Notes: generated by a model not told the origin, from the letters alone. DNA of 64,000 nt from Fratercula arctica (GCA_947846985.1 CANTUZ010000002.1:129108889-129172888); one strand, 5' to 3'. Shown: positions 36,701-49,214, counted from the stretch's first letter. Program-made: numbers and translations.

Positions 36701-37254
36701 AAGCAAATGGGTCAAGGATTAATTGATGGGTGCAAGGTTCTCTACTTCTAGTCACGGTTTTGCTACTTTGCCATTTATATGTGCAGGACAGGGGAGACAA
36801 GGTGTTCTGAGACCGGGTTATTTCTGCACAACATTTACCCTCCTTTTGCCTGGCTGTATCATCGGTGACATAACTGCAGCCTTTCAGCAGCTGCTAAATA
36901 CTGTTACAAAAAGCACTGGTCTCAAGTGGGAACTACTCAGGAATTTTCTCACAAAAGTTTGGGATTTTTTTGTTCTGTTTTGGTTTGGGTTTGGTTTTTT
37001 CTTTTTGTTTTGTTTTTTAAAACCTCATGCTAAGTTCTGGAGATGGAAACATTACCTGAGAATGTACCCCCCCTCCAGGAAATTCTCACTAGGAAAGGAC
37101 TCTCCAGCACAGGAATTTGGAGAAACATCTCCACCCCAGACTAAGGAATAGATCAGTGATTAGGACACTTGGCTGGGATGATGAAGTCCTAGTCTTCCTC
37201 TGCCCCAGCTTTGTACTAGCCTTGGGCTACTGCAGGAGGAAGAGAATTTTCCTG

Positions 37255-37440
37255 AATCTCTCCCAAGGTCTTTCCACTTTGGGTAAATAAACCATAGCTT
37301 GCTGGGCGCCAAAGCCCCTGTTATTTCATAATACAGATAAATTTATCAAACGTGGTTGCTATTCCTATAGCTCCGAGGCAGACTTTGCTACAAATTCCCT
37401 CTTGCCTGCACCGTCACTGACATTTGTCTGGGTCCATGTT
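37255..37440. promoter_or_regulatory. Candidate enhancer-like block with E2F-type site
   Basis: GCGCCAAA at 37306-37313 is the exact reverse of the E2F consensus TTTGGCGC. GTAAATAAAC near 37283 is FOX-like, and GTTGCTAT at 37355-37362 is an RFX half-site. Five or so CpGs are retained in non-GC-rich DNA. The mixture suggests a conserved regulatory element. Confidence 0.33.
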
Positions 37441-38730
37441 CATGGGTGAGATGGGCAAAATATTAAGACTACAAAAAGGAGGAAAAAAATAAACCATTCC
37501 TGCTCCCTAAATTGCTTCTTTGTGGGGGATCCAAGAAGCATTGGTAGCAGCACAAAGGAAGTGGAGCACAACCAGGAATGAAGGAATGAAACCGCTGTGT
37601 TTGATAGCAGGTAGCCATCAGTTCATGTGCATTAAGTGATCAAGTCACATCTTCACATCTCTTCTGCCCTTCTATGCCTCTTTTTAGGGCAGAAGGGGAT
37701 TGGATTAAGATTTCCTTTATTCTTTCAAAAACACTTGGTTCCACCTCATTGAGGATAAGAAGGCTGGGAAGAAACATCGCTTAGCAATTTTCCAGACAAG
37801 CAGTTTTGGGAGATTTTATCCCATCTTTATTAGAGAGCCCTGCTGCTGGAAAGCAAAGGAGCAAATCCCCGTGAAGATCCCATTGGTTTGGTGTCAGAGA
37901 TATTTTCTAACCTGTTGCCCTGGTTTGAGAGGTGACACTGCAAACTCTACAAATGTCACAAATTTAGAGGAAGCAGGTAAAAGCAACTGCTTCTGCTGTG
38001 TGTTTCTGTCAGCTGTGGGTGAATTTTCAGGAATTTGCCTCAATCCCCACATCAGGCCCAACCATCTCTGCTGTTTACTTGTTGACTCACCCTTTGACTC
38101 AACTCTGTGGTGAGCCAGCCAGCTCTGCAGCCGGGGCACGTGGGTTCAAGGAGAGTCTGTCCCACCTTTCTGAAATTAAACAGATATGCATTACTCCCTA
38201 CCCCTTTAACTCTCCATAAAGCGAACTTCATTTTTGATTTAGCTCATGTTCAGTAGAAATTTGAGAAGAAGAACTGGTTGAAAGGGGAAAAAATAAATGT
38301 TTAGGTGGTATTTTTCAATTACAAACTCGCTTAGCACTCAGCATTTCCTAGTTCTTTAGCAGAAAACTGGTAAAAAAATGGTGTTGAAGCAGTTCAGTCC
38401 TTTAGATATGAAGAACTGAAATGTTCAGTTTAAAAATACACCGTGGTACTAAAAATAAGCAGTGAAATGTATGCATATAAAAAAATAAAAATTATGCACA
38501 AAATCCTTCAGAATAAGTACATTTCGAGAAGCACTGGATTTTACAGCACTTTGAACTGTGTTCCAACAAAATTAAAGTCACTGCAAAACCCTGGCAACAG
38601 AGCTAAGCACAGGTGTTCAAGAAATATGTCTGTTGGTTGTACGTCTTCCCATGCTACTAAGACCTGAACAACATGATAATAAAATTCCTGAAGTGTCTAA
38701 ATGTAAACTTTTTGGGCTCATTTCCAAATG

Positions 38731-39249
38731 TCAGTTTGCCATTTCCTCAAAGAGTTGTAATTTAACATTGTCCAGATGAATGGAATATACTCTGTGCCAG
38801 CTTTGAAACTCAGCTTGTTGGGGTTCATACAGCTGATAAAGTAAATCCCCAAAAGCAACGGTAAGTTGTGACCTAGCAGTGGTTGGCACAAGCATTCGTG
38901 GCTCCACATCACTGGAAGGTAGGTGATGCACCAGTATAAGGTATCCATTATCCATTCATTGCAGTTCCTACTCAACGGTACGCTGCTTTCTCAGCTGAAC
39001 TAATGCAGCTGCTTGTGGGCACATCCTCTGCACCACACTGGAAAGCTGGCCTGATTTTCTAAAAGTTAAACAGATGAAAAAATGCTTTAAAAAATACTGA
39101 AAAAGCATCCATAAACCAGCACCATGACTTGTATCGGGAACAGGAACACGGTAGAACGTAAGACAGTGGGATTTAATGCAGTTGGTGTAACAAACTTTGT
39201 ACTTGCTTATTCTCGAGAGGCTTAGCAAATCTTCCACTAAGTGCAGCAA
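38731..39249 (-). other. Two co-frame open stretches, possible decayed coding segment
   Basis: Minus-strand codons 39249-38968 (93 residues, beginning at TTG after an upstream TAA, not at ATG) and 38955-38731 (74 residues, beginning at ATG) lie in the same frame, separated by only TAG, three codons and TGA. The second product has a protein-like composition, including FGDLLYQLYEPQQAEFQ, without low-complexity bias. I recognise no family, see no convincing splice sites, and other chance frames of this length occur in the window. It may be a pseudogene fragment or coincidence. Confidence 0.2.
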
Positions 39250-41827
39250 GCCAGCCTCTCCTTAAAATAGGTGATGTTGCTGGATATTAACACTCAAAGC
39301 CATCTGCAACTTGGAAAGCTGCATGTATTTTAGACCAGGCAAATCCTCCAGGGTAGCCTTGTTTTGCTAAAATGGATAGAGAAGCAGGTTAAAGGGTCTG
39401 AAGATAAATAATAAATGAGTGACAGCTCAAGACCACAATTAGGCCAAGGTTAATAAGCATCAGTTCCAAAGGATAAGGGATTTCTCTTTAGAAGTAACCA
39501 CCAGATAATAAATGTGCTACTACAGACTTAATGGATAAACTCACTTGGTGTTACAGTTGATTACAAAACAGGAAAAACGTTTTACAGAGGAAAGGCATAA
39601 GTAAAAGTCAGATGCCTAGCTTAACCTTTGATAAAGTCAGGCAGTTGGCTTTGTTTCCCTTCTTCACTGTATACTCTTCCCGTGCACCCAGCGAATGCTA
39701 CAAGCAATTACAAGGCACATCTGCAAACATTTTTCTCCCTTACTTTTTCTCGCTGCCTCAGCAACAGCCTCACAGCCATGCCCACGGGGAAAAAATACCT
39801 TCTGTCACACAACACTAATCTTCAAGAAGGGATGGATCTTCCAGGCATAACTGGCTTTGCTCTGTGTATGACTGGTACCCCTTTCTGTGGCAATTTAAAA
39901 TTTGCTAACTAATAGGAGCTATACTAAATTCTGTCCCAGCTAGACTGGTAGATCTTCTCAAGGCAGCTGAAGCGACCTGAAAAAAATAACATTTCCAAAG
40001 CAAAAATGGTGAGTTAAATTAGATCTTTTTTGTTTGGTTGTTTTTTTCTTTGTTTGTTTCCCTTCCTCTCTGCTATTCTTACTGTTTATTTGATCAAACT
40101 GTACTGAGTGGCAAAACATCCTCCTGATATGTCTGACTCCTCCTGAGCATATTAGCTTATCTGCCTCTTAATCCCATCTTTTACAAAATCAAATGCTGTG
40201 ACAAATCACAGCATCTCATACTGTTTTAAGCTCTTCAACTCTAAATGTCTTACTGTTATTTTACCTTTGTTAAAGGACACAAGTCTTAGAGACACCATAA
40301 TGACAGTGTCCAAATTTATTACATGAGATCAACACAGGACAAATAATGACTGGTAAGAAACAGAACTTTAATACATGATTATAAGAAAATGACAACACAA
40401 TGTCAAGAAAGACTTTCAGAAATGAGGATGTAAATCACATAATTAGTCAGGACTGACTTTATGCCTTGTTGACCCTACAGCAGTGGAACCATAACTTGCT
40501 TCTAATGCTTTAGAGCACTTCAGCGAGGCGCAAGTATTCAGTATGCTGACTCCAAAAAAAGCTAATTCCATGGTCCTGCCACAAGCCTGTTTACTGTGAG
40601 TCAATAGAGTTATCCTCCAAACTCACACTCTGGGTCTAGCAGGTATCACGCCAATTTTTTTACATGAAGTATTGGAGTTGGGAAGAATGGCTCAAAAGGT
40701 ACAACATAGCGTCATTTATGTGGGAATCTAGCAGCACAAGTACTTCTTTTACTGATGGAAAATAGCACTGCTTAAGTAACATAGATGTTCTCTTACCTAT
40801 CAGATAGCCAGGAAGAGAGTTGATCTCTAGTCATGAAGGTGTCTTTGCCTAAAACACTTAGAATAAAGAAAATAAATGAGACTGTGTCATTGTTCTCTTA
40901 AGGAAAAGTAACATATACATGTGATCAGGCACTTTAACAGAAGGATATCCTTCAGCTATCAAGAATTTAAGAGATTTTTCTTATTAAGAAAAATTTCTTC
41001 ATGAAACTTCAAGCTCCATATCAGTCCAGGAGTATAATACTAACACTAATGCTAATACTAACAACAACTATTTTTCTGAAGGTCATTCAGGCAACCACTG
41101 TTACTGCAGTCATTGTTTCTGTTGCTAGAGCAATGAAAGAGATAGATAGTGGAGGAACTAGGACACCTCTTTAAGTGAAAACAGTCTGGTCAAGGACGTG
41201 GCACAAGGCTGTTATGCTACTGGCACCTCCAGAGAAATACCAGGTGGTATCATCTCAGGTAACGAACATATCTCAGCTGAGTGATTAAATGGATTATGGC
41301 ATCATTTCACAAACAAGAAGGACATTTACCCAACACTCAGTGACTAAATGATTTAAGTTTCCACTCTGTTAGAAGCCCAGTGATTCTAAAGTACAAATTA
41401 ATACTGGAGATAATAGATCTATTTTCTTACATATTTAAATGTAAAAATGTTCTCAAGACAATAAATAACTACAGCATTTGCAACTGCCCTTTTAAAATAG
41501 GGCATGATATTTCACATATTGTTTAAACAATAGCGCTCTCTGTACAGGAAACAGGGAGTAAGAAGCAGACACCACCACTAAACTAGGCATGACCAGATTA
41601 AAAACATTAACCCCATGCTATGAGCACTGGCTATTTCCAAAGCAGCAGAGATAATAGTTACTGGATATAATTTTGAAAGGCTAACTCTCAAACTACTTTG
41701 GCAGTGAACAACTGGCATAGTCTATTAAAAGCCTGCTTGATGTCAAACAGCTTTGCTTCTCATTGTTATTCCAAGTTTCCCATTTTTCCTAGCTCACACC
41801 ACTGTGACCTGCCTGCCTGAGACAGAA

Positions 41828-41980
41828 GACTGCAATAATTATTGATGATTACTCAGCATTAATGATGTACGATGGTGTTAGCTCTTATGTTCATGTATCA
41901 CCTATCTATAGACCCCGCACACTTCCAACAATAATGATTATGTTCATGATTGATACATTTGCTTTATATCCTTTTAGATC
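41828..41980. promoter_or_regulatory. Candidate homeodomain/HOX-PBX enhancer-like block
   Basis: TGATTGAT at 41947-41954 matches the HOX-PBX composite TGATTNAT. It sits among dense homeodomain cores (AATAATTATTGATGATTAC, GCATTAATGATG, AATAATGATTATG). ATCACCTATC near 41898 is T-box-like. The density exceeds that of the flanks, but AT composition contributes. Confidence 0.35.
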
Positions 41981-42574
41981 AATTCAAAACACAAACACCT
42001 ATTGAACATCTTCATTATAAACCTGGCTAAATGAAAACCTTGCTGGTGTTCTCAAAGATTAATACTTCCTCATGGTGTTTTTATTTTCTCCAGGTCTTTG
42101 AGCAATGGGTTTGCATTGGGCCATATATCCTACATACCAGAAAAAGCGAACGTATGGACATTACTGCCTCTATATATTAACATCAGGCTGAAATTCAAAG
42201 CTCTTTCATTCAGTCTACATCCAGCTGTTATGCTATCAAAATACTCATTAAATCAGTTGGAGTTTTACCTCAATGATGGCGTGAGAGTGCACGCAAGAAT
42301 GATTTGGCCTCACTTGAGAGGTTGTTTGGGTGAAGACTGTGTACATTGGAGTTACTCACCAATGGATGAAATAACTGGATAGTTGAGGGACTGCTAATGT
42401 TTTGTTAAGGTTTTCGGTTCTGGATTACTGCTGTCTAGAATATGACTCATGGTGGCACCAGGTGACAGCTGTTCAGTGACCCATAAAAAATGAGCTGGTA
42501 GAATGTGTCAAGTCCTTGGGGACCAGACATCCAAGCAGGAGAGGTTAGTGGTGATGGTAGCAAACCCATCGGTG

Positions 42575-42625
42575 TCCTGCTGAGTGAGCGCTGAGCGCGC
42601 ATTCCCAAAGCGATCGCTTCTTGAG
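42575..42625. promoter_or_regulatory. Small CpG cluster with 12-bp palindrome
   Basis: Within about 50 bp there are several CpGs (GAGCGCTGAGCGCGC and AAGCGATCGCTT). AAGCGATCGCTT at 42608-42619 is a perfect palindrome containing the rare word GCGATCGC. Flanking DNA is CpG-poor. This could be a protein-binding site or chance. Confidence 0.3.
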
Positions 42626-43471
42626 GGCAGGAGGGCCCTGGCACCCCATGAAGGAATTGTCCTACTTGCAGTTACAGCCTTTTATTTTCCAGTGCTGGTG
42701 GAAACCTGTGCTGTTAATTGACCTCTCATTTACAGCCGATGAAATGGCTCCTTTGCTGCTGTGGGGACATAGGTACAGGGCACACTCTGTCCCTTCCTGA
42801 TGTCAAACTTGGTGAAATAAAACCAGCCACATAAACCTTGGGATTACCTCTCTGTAGCATGTGTGACCTGAAGTAGATTCTTCTGTTTCTTTTAAAATGA
42901 AATTGTTAGGGAGCAGGTTTAAAAAAGCAGTAAAAAGAAGAACCCTTCCCACAGGGTATAATTCCACTCATTGCCATGGAATTTTTTGGGGGTGGCAGCA
43001 GTAAAAGTTGCTCCAGAACCAACTTGATAAACTCACAGTAAAAATGTTCCTCCAAGGACTGTGTAAGAAAAAAGAGCTGAATGCAAACCCAGCTCACTAA
43101 ATCCCTAAAATCCAGTTGGCAGGGAAACTTGAAGAGCATATCAGGAGCAGTAGTTTTCTATACTTGTCTTCTTTTCGTATTTTCACTAAACATGCAGAAA
43201 TGACCACTCAGAGATGTAATGTCTTTAACCATAGATCTGAACTAGTACTTATATTCTTGTGTTACCTCCCAAGAAAGACAAAAATGGTCTTAGGTCCTCT
43301 TTCTGCTTATGTGTAAAGGACACCTGAATTATTTCTGGACATTGCGTTTGTCTGAACTTGAAGATCTGGTAAAAATGCAGACGGTTTTATTTCTTCCCCC
43401 CCCTCCCCCACCTTTGGAGGGTATCAGGGATGCTTTGTGAAAGACGTAACATTTCACATGAAAGAAGTATT

Positions 43472-43598
43472 GATGTATTTCCTCCAAAATGTTAGCCAGC
43501 AGAACTGATGTATTTATTATGGGCTTCTTTCAAAATATCAACTAGCAGAGCTGGTATATTTTCTACAGACTTCCTTCAAAGTGTTAGCCAGCAGAGGT
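43472..43598. repeat. Degenerate minisatellite, three units of up to 46 bp
   Basis: Units at 43472-43506 (35 bp, lacking about 11 bp), 43507-43552 (46 bp) and 43553-43598 (46 bp). Each has a GATGTATTT- or GGTATATTT-like start, a CTTCCTTCAAA-like middle and a GTTAGCCAGCAGA-like end. Units 1 and 3 share GTTAGCCAGCAGA exactly; unit 2 has ATCAACTAGCAGA. Diverged, so old. Confidence 0.8.
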
Positions 43599-45274
43599 AT
43601 GTAGGAGTTAGCAAACATAAGCAAATGTATTTAAAAATGTCTTCATTTTTAGTCTTATTTTTCAGTATCTAGCTCTTTGAAGCCACTGTTACTCCCTGGC
43701 TCACACTAGTGAGTTTTCCTAGGCAAATAGTATTTGAAATGCATATGAGTGTACATGCGTAGGACAGAAAGGGAGCCTTTAAAGATAATATCTTCTTTAC
43801 AGACAGACAGTAAACATCATTGGATTTTCCTTTTTGATTTCAGTAATATTTTAATCTTAATTTCAGTGATTGTGCATTAACAGGCTCGTTTCCATCTTAC
43901 AAGCAGCAAGTATTAGAAAGGCATGTTTCAATATAATCTTGATAAACTCCCTCCAAAAGAAATACAATTCAGTCTAGGTTACAAGTCCAAATGTGAAACA
44001 ATGTGTGCTGTTAGCCAGGATTTTTGCTGGTATCTTGAAGTCTTTGTTCACCAGTGAACAATGAAGCAAGGCACAACCAGACTTGGGTACGGGACATATG
44101 ACAGGTTTTGGCATGAGGCGAGTGCTTGCTTTCTCTGCTATGAACAAGCCTCATGACTGTCGACTGCTCATCAAAACACAGAGCTTAAATTCAAAACTTG
44201 ACTCATGCACCACAGCGCTAGCATTTTGCCCTTTCAGTTCCATCTAAAAATATAGGCAAGGTTACCTGAACGCTTCTCCTTTATACACAGAATACTCACT
44301 ACAGGCTAAATTTATAAATCAGTGTCGTTCAAACATATGGATTTAATCCCCTGCTACAGATTTAGGTAGAGTCTGATTTTATCTCTCTACAGCTGGAAAA
44401 AAAAAAAAAAAAAGGCAAAAAATTAACATCCAAATCTCATATGTCAGATCCTAGGTATGGTTGTAATTGAGATATATATATGAACAGAATTTAATTTCTC
44501 CAACTGTACTATTCCAAAATATATATTTAAAGAGCATTACTGCATTAGTAAAGCATACTTAATCTACACTTATTTTCTAGCTAACTAATCTTCTTTATTT
44601 TTCTTTGTTATAAATGTTTTACTACATTATTTGAGGATTTTTTTGCTAGGCACTTGCGAAATCAAAATCCCCTCAGGTAAAGACATGGGATGAGAATGTC
44701 AGCTCATGAAAATTCAAATGCTTCACCTACTCCTTTACTACACTCATTTTTTTATTGTCAGTTTCTTTAAACACTTCTCTGGATTTCCCTCCAAAAGATT
44801 ATTTTATTTCTTTTTATGATAAAAAGATCTGAATGTGAAAATTTTGGTTTTGAAAATATAAATTACCGAAAGCAAATATTTCCAGCAAAATAACACATAT
44901 ATTGACACTGGATATTAGTAAGCTGCTACTTCAGCTCACTGTGGCTAGTTTGCATCAAAACATTAGATCCATCGGTGACTATAAATGTGGATGACACATA
45001 TTAAATGCTGGGTTTAGGCCATTAGCTGTTATTTCTTGTACATTTTTTGCCAAAAAAAACCACCTGCGCTATTGTTAATCTGACAGCAATGGGCTGCAAA
45101 ATACAACCAGAAAGGCTATAAAACCTGCTTCTTAATGAAACCACTAAGTTTTTTTGTGGTACTTAGATTAATTTCAGGAAAGCAATTGAGTAAAAAAAGT
45201 TCAAGATCCAGCCTTCTGGAAGCACTTGACTGCAGGATAATGCTTTCACATTAATCAATTTTGCCTTAACAAAC

Positions 45275-45444
45275 TTTTTTTTTTTTTTTTAATTAGGTTT
45301 GTAAGCCATGTTGCTTCATTCCATATCCAGCAACCTTGGAGTAACAGTCCCAGGCAGTAAGGGATTGCGCTGCAGGCCTTGATATTGAAGAAAAAAAAAA
45401 AAAAAACAAACCAAAAAAAAACCCCAAACAAACAAAAAAAAACC
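45275..45444. repeat. Facing T16 and A16 runs plus AAAC-rich tract
   Basis: An uninterrupted T16 at 45275-45290 and A16 at 45391-45406 are 100 bp apart and could pair as an A/T stem. The A run passes into an imperfect AAAC/AAACCC tract to about 45444. No retroposon body is evident between them. Confidence 0.7.
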
Positions 45445-45679
45445 CAACCAGCCTCTACAAGCAAACATAGATTTCTTGGCAATTATAGTAGCTGGACCAA
45501 ATTCCTCTCTGACGTGATTTATAAATTCATCCAACTTAATTTGCTGATAGGAAGCTGAGCACTGTACCTGGGTCATTTGGTCTGATTTATATCAGAAAAG
45601 TGTACAAAAGAAAATGGAGCTTCTCTATCTTGCTCTTGTCCTCTCCTAGATTCCTGTTACTATATAACAGGCATCCTTT

Positions 45680-45850
45680 TCCTTTAATTACCTTCTTCAT
45701 GGCTTGAGAGCTTTGATGACTTGATTAAGCCTTGCAGTGCAGTTCCAGTCCCTACCCATCTGATTAATTAGCCCAAACCTTATTAACTTCCTAATTCCAA
45801 TCAATAATGCACTGATGCTGAACTGTGCAAGGGCAAACTAAGGATAGCAA
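45680..45850. promoter_or_regulatory. Candidate enhancer-like block, E-box plus homeodomain
   Basis: CATCTG (45757-45762) overlaps TGATTAATTAG (45761-45771), an E-box/homeodomain arrangement seen in neural and retinal enhancers. CCAATCAATAA (45797-45807) is a PBX/HOX-like word. TTTAATTACC and TTGATTAAGCC add homeodomain cores. Motif evidence only. Confidence 0.35.
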
Positions 45851-47039
45851 TTTTATCTGAAGACAGAGCCACATACCATTTGTTCTTTTACCTATACTTC
45901 TTCATAGCTGCAAAATTAAAACTACGCATCACATTTGTACAGAGATGCATTTTGTCACCACCTGTCACACCTTAACCACAGCTGCAATAAAACATATACA
46001 AACAGAGGTGCATTGGTGGCACCTCTGTGCTGAGGTGCCTTTTTCCAAATATTTAGCCGTTACCAGTGGAGAATGGTACCCAGCGTGTAGGGGTTGCAGT
46101 CTCCTGCACAAAAATGCTAATGGCACTGGGAAGACATGGCAGACCCCTGCCCTCTCCTGCACACCCTCCCTCAGCCTGTTCGGAGGCAGGGAGAGCAGGC
46201 TGGTACATTTTACTTTATTTTAGTTATGCCAATGGGGATATTTCAATGCTGAAGGGTTATTTCAGACACTGCCAGCACAGACAAACCAGCACCCAGCTAG
46301 CTCAATGCAAGTTTAACTACGGGTGGTTAAAATGGAGCTGGGAAGCGGTGGCACTTCTCCCATGGTCCTCAACATCTGTGCCCCTAGTTCTGCCACTGCA
46401 CTGGTGCTGGAAGCCTAAATGCTACCCAGGTCTTGGGAAAAGGAAATAAGGGGTGTTTTTCTTCCCCAGCATCATCTGAATTGTATGAGCAGAGAACTCA
46501 GCATGGCCAGAGGAGCTGCAAAACGTGTCAGGCAACTCTTTTTCTCAGGCTGCCACTTTCTCACTTAATGATTGACCATCACCACCATTTCACGTATTTT
46601 CATTACGAGTGTACGTTAGACCAAGCTTTCACAGTCAGTAGTCTGGTTGTGGGTGTTTTTCGTATTTTCTCACGGCAGCATTGACAGTGAAAATGGCATT
46701 CAAAAGTCTCCAAAAGTCTGATTCAGCAGAGATTGCACACTGAAGTAACTCTGACTGTTGTTATGAAAAGCATTGCTCTTGTCTTCGTTCAGTTCATTTG
46801 AGCTTGTCTAGCTTTATTCAACTGCTAGGAGGGGAAAAAAAGACCTCTTTACCATTCTCCCATCTGCAGTAGATTGTCCTGGCAACAGCAAAGATAGTAA
46901 AGGGCACGGCTTACAGCACACTTCTCAGCAATGCAAACTACTTCTGGTTGGCACCGTTGGAATTTAGTGTAAGAGTCGGTACCTAAGATTGATGCTTGCT
47001 GCTAACTATCCACCATCTATTCTCCAAATAGAAACACAC

Positions 47040-47470
47040 AACTTCCAGACCAAAAGCATCTGAATAACAGACCTTAAAAGCACTGTATTGTGCTAAGAAT
47101 GTCCGCAAGAGGGGAGCTGCGCAGGTAGGATAGCCAGTGGGAGGGCACAAGGGCTTCTAATTAAATGCCATTGTTATTCTTATTTTCACTGGGTTTTCAT
47201 TTTCTGATCACAAGAGCAGCTTTTTTTGTTCTCGTTAATGTCTGCCTTTCTAAACAATCTATAGTACCAAGTACCTCCATTACGCTTTCCGCAGGCCACT
47301 GACAACAAACCACAACTCTCTGTACAATACATTGTCTCGGAGGTAGTGGGTATCAAGGACTCTTAATAGTACTGTGGCGAGGATCAATTGTTCAGCTCGA
47401 TAGTGCAGGAGTGTCCCCCGAGCCTTTCAGTTGCCTGCCTTTGTGTACAGTATCACTGATGGGGAGTGAC
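47040..47470. promoter_or_regulatory. Candidate enhancer-like block with SOX and RUNX words
   Basis: CCATTGTT (47168-47175) is a strong SOX-type site and AACCACA (47308-47314) a RUNX site. CATTGTCTCGG, GATCAATTGTTC and TTCTAATTAAATG add SOX- and homeodomain-like words. CpGs are retained at intervals (GCGCAGG, CTCGTTAA, TACGC, TCCGC, CTCGG, GGCGAGG, CTCGATAG, CCCCGAG). Together with the site at 13.5 kb, this is the best conserved-element candidate by texture. Confidence 0.4.
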
Positions 47471-49214
47471 ATTTCTTTCTTAGGGAACCTTCCATTAGAG
47501 AGGCTGCTTCCAGGCAAATCTGGTGACGGAGTGTTTGGAAAACAAAGCATGGGCAGAAGTGGGCTTTTATCACATTTGCTCATGTGGTTGATAAAGAGTC
47601 AGACACTCTTCCTGGTATTCAATAGGAAACTCTACAAAAGCATTTTCATTACTGAAGTATTACTATTTTTCTGAATTTTTACATGTAAATACCTCACATC
47701 TCCACCAGGGTAAATTTCCTAATACAGAATTTAAGAAAAATTCAAAAAGTTCTTTCATGTCTATGCATTTTCTAGCAGGTTTACATTAGCAACTAGTATT
47801 TGGGTATCTGGCTTCAAGCTGCCTCCTACAGTTTCCTGAATGTATGAAATCACGTTTTTCATGTGTCTGTGCTGAAATCTATAGAGTAAGCAGAGTTAGG
47901 CCAGAGTAATACTTGTGCAGGGGTTATCTTGAAACAAAGCTGCAGAGGAAGTTCCAGCCCCATGCAAAAGCACATCTAGGCTGCAAGCAAATCGGGTTTT
48001 GAGCAACTCTTCCTGTCATACTTATGTAAAATCCTTCCATATATGTGCTTGTGAGTTTTGAGCCCAGCACCATGCTAGGGGTGTGAAGTAAATCATGAAG
48101 ATTTAATCTTTACTGGTGATGGTCTTTATTGAAGAAGCAGAATGTAGTTTTTGTCTTGCATTAACACAGTCCTCCAATGCCATCCCACAAATTGTTGGTT
48201 CCGAGCCTCTCTTAGGATATTAGGAGAAATCAAGCTGTAGCTGGGACACCAGTGGATGTGTGAGATACAGAACTGCCCACTTGTTAGTATTTTGAGTCAC
48301 ATTACCCTGGAAGGAACTTATGAGGAGCTTAACATCACAGTCTTGGTGGCTAAGCACCAGGAGTGCGGAGGAAGTGTCCGTCTGAGAGGACACAAAGCCT
48401 CGCTGTTCCTCAGCTTCCCATCTGTAAGCTGGAAAGGAGCGATAATGCTAATACACCTTAACAGAGGACTATGAACTCCAAGGAGGAGGTGAGCAATGTC
48501 ACCGGCGGGCAGTTCTGCATAGCTAGAGAAGGTGTGAGGAAATAATACTGTTGCAGACTTAAGATGCAAGCGGAATTCCACCTTAGCCCAGATTGTGAAC
48601 ACTTTCTCTCTCCTGCTAAGGTTCCCGAATGTCTGGCCTCAAGTGGGAAGGTGTTAAGCCAGTTTTGCTACCGACACCTGAGCTTTGTAGGGGAGTCTCA
48701 TGCCCTGCCACTGCCAGCACAAGGCCCCGAGGGTGGCAGGCAGGACACACTGCTCGGCCTGGCTGCTCTCCCAGGGCCGGCACACGGCAGGGGGAGGCCC
48801 GCTTCGCTGGTTGAGATAAGCATTTAAGCAGCTTGCAATAATCCTTTCACTCATTAAACCACACTAAGCAGATTTGCGTGGTCTTCAAAATGAAGTCAAA
48901 CCTGAGGAGAAAGGAGAGTGCGCCTAGACTGGTTGATGCCTGCCCTGGGATGCACACCAAGGCACAAGGCTGGCTGCAGCAGCCAGCGTGTCCGTGCTTC
49001 AACGGCTCACCTAGGCTTAATGAACATCCCTTCTGCCCCATCACCAAGGGGTGGTGAGAAGCAATGTCACTGTAGGGGTCTTGGCACTCACAGCTTTTGG
49101 ACAAGTGCGTGGCTCACCAGACATTTTTGACTTCCTGCGTTTCTACCGCGCTCAGTCAGTCAAGGACTTCAGGCAGCCAAGGCCCAACACCTACGGAGTC
49201 TCCAACCCACCTCA

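Larger units (their letters stand above)
31315..38700. other. Non-coding stretch, no gene recognised
   Basis: No exon or RNA gene recognised. The 147-codon frame at 31457-31900 starts at ATG but runs through a T/C-rich tract and matches nothing I know. Small duplications (32215-32261, 32781-32858), enhancer-like blocks (33835-34200, 36560-36700, 37255-37440) and a G/T-rich low-complexity run near 36965-37020 are the visible structure. Confidence 0.55.
39260..43470. other. Non-coding stretch, no gene recognised
   Basis: No exon, RNA gene or transposon recognised. Contents named separately are an enhancer-like block at 41828-41980 and a small CpG cluster at 42575-42625. A C-rich run lies near 43397-43410. 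Confidence 0.55.
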
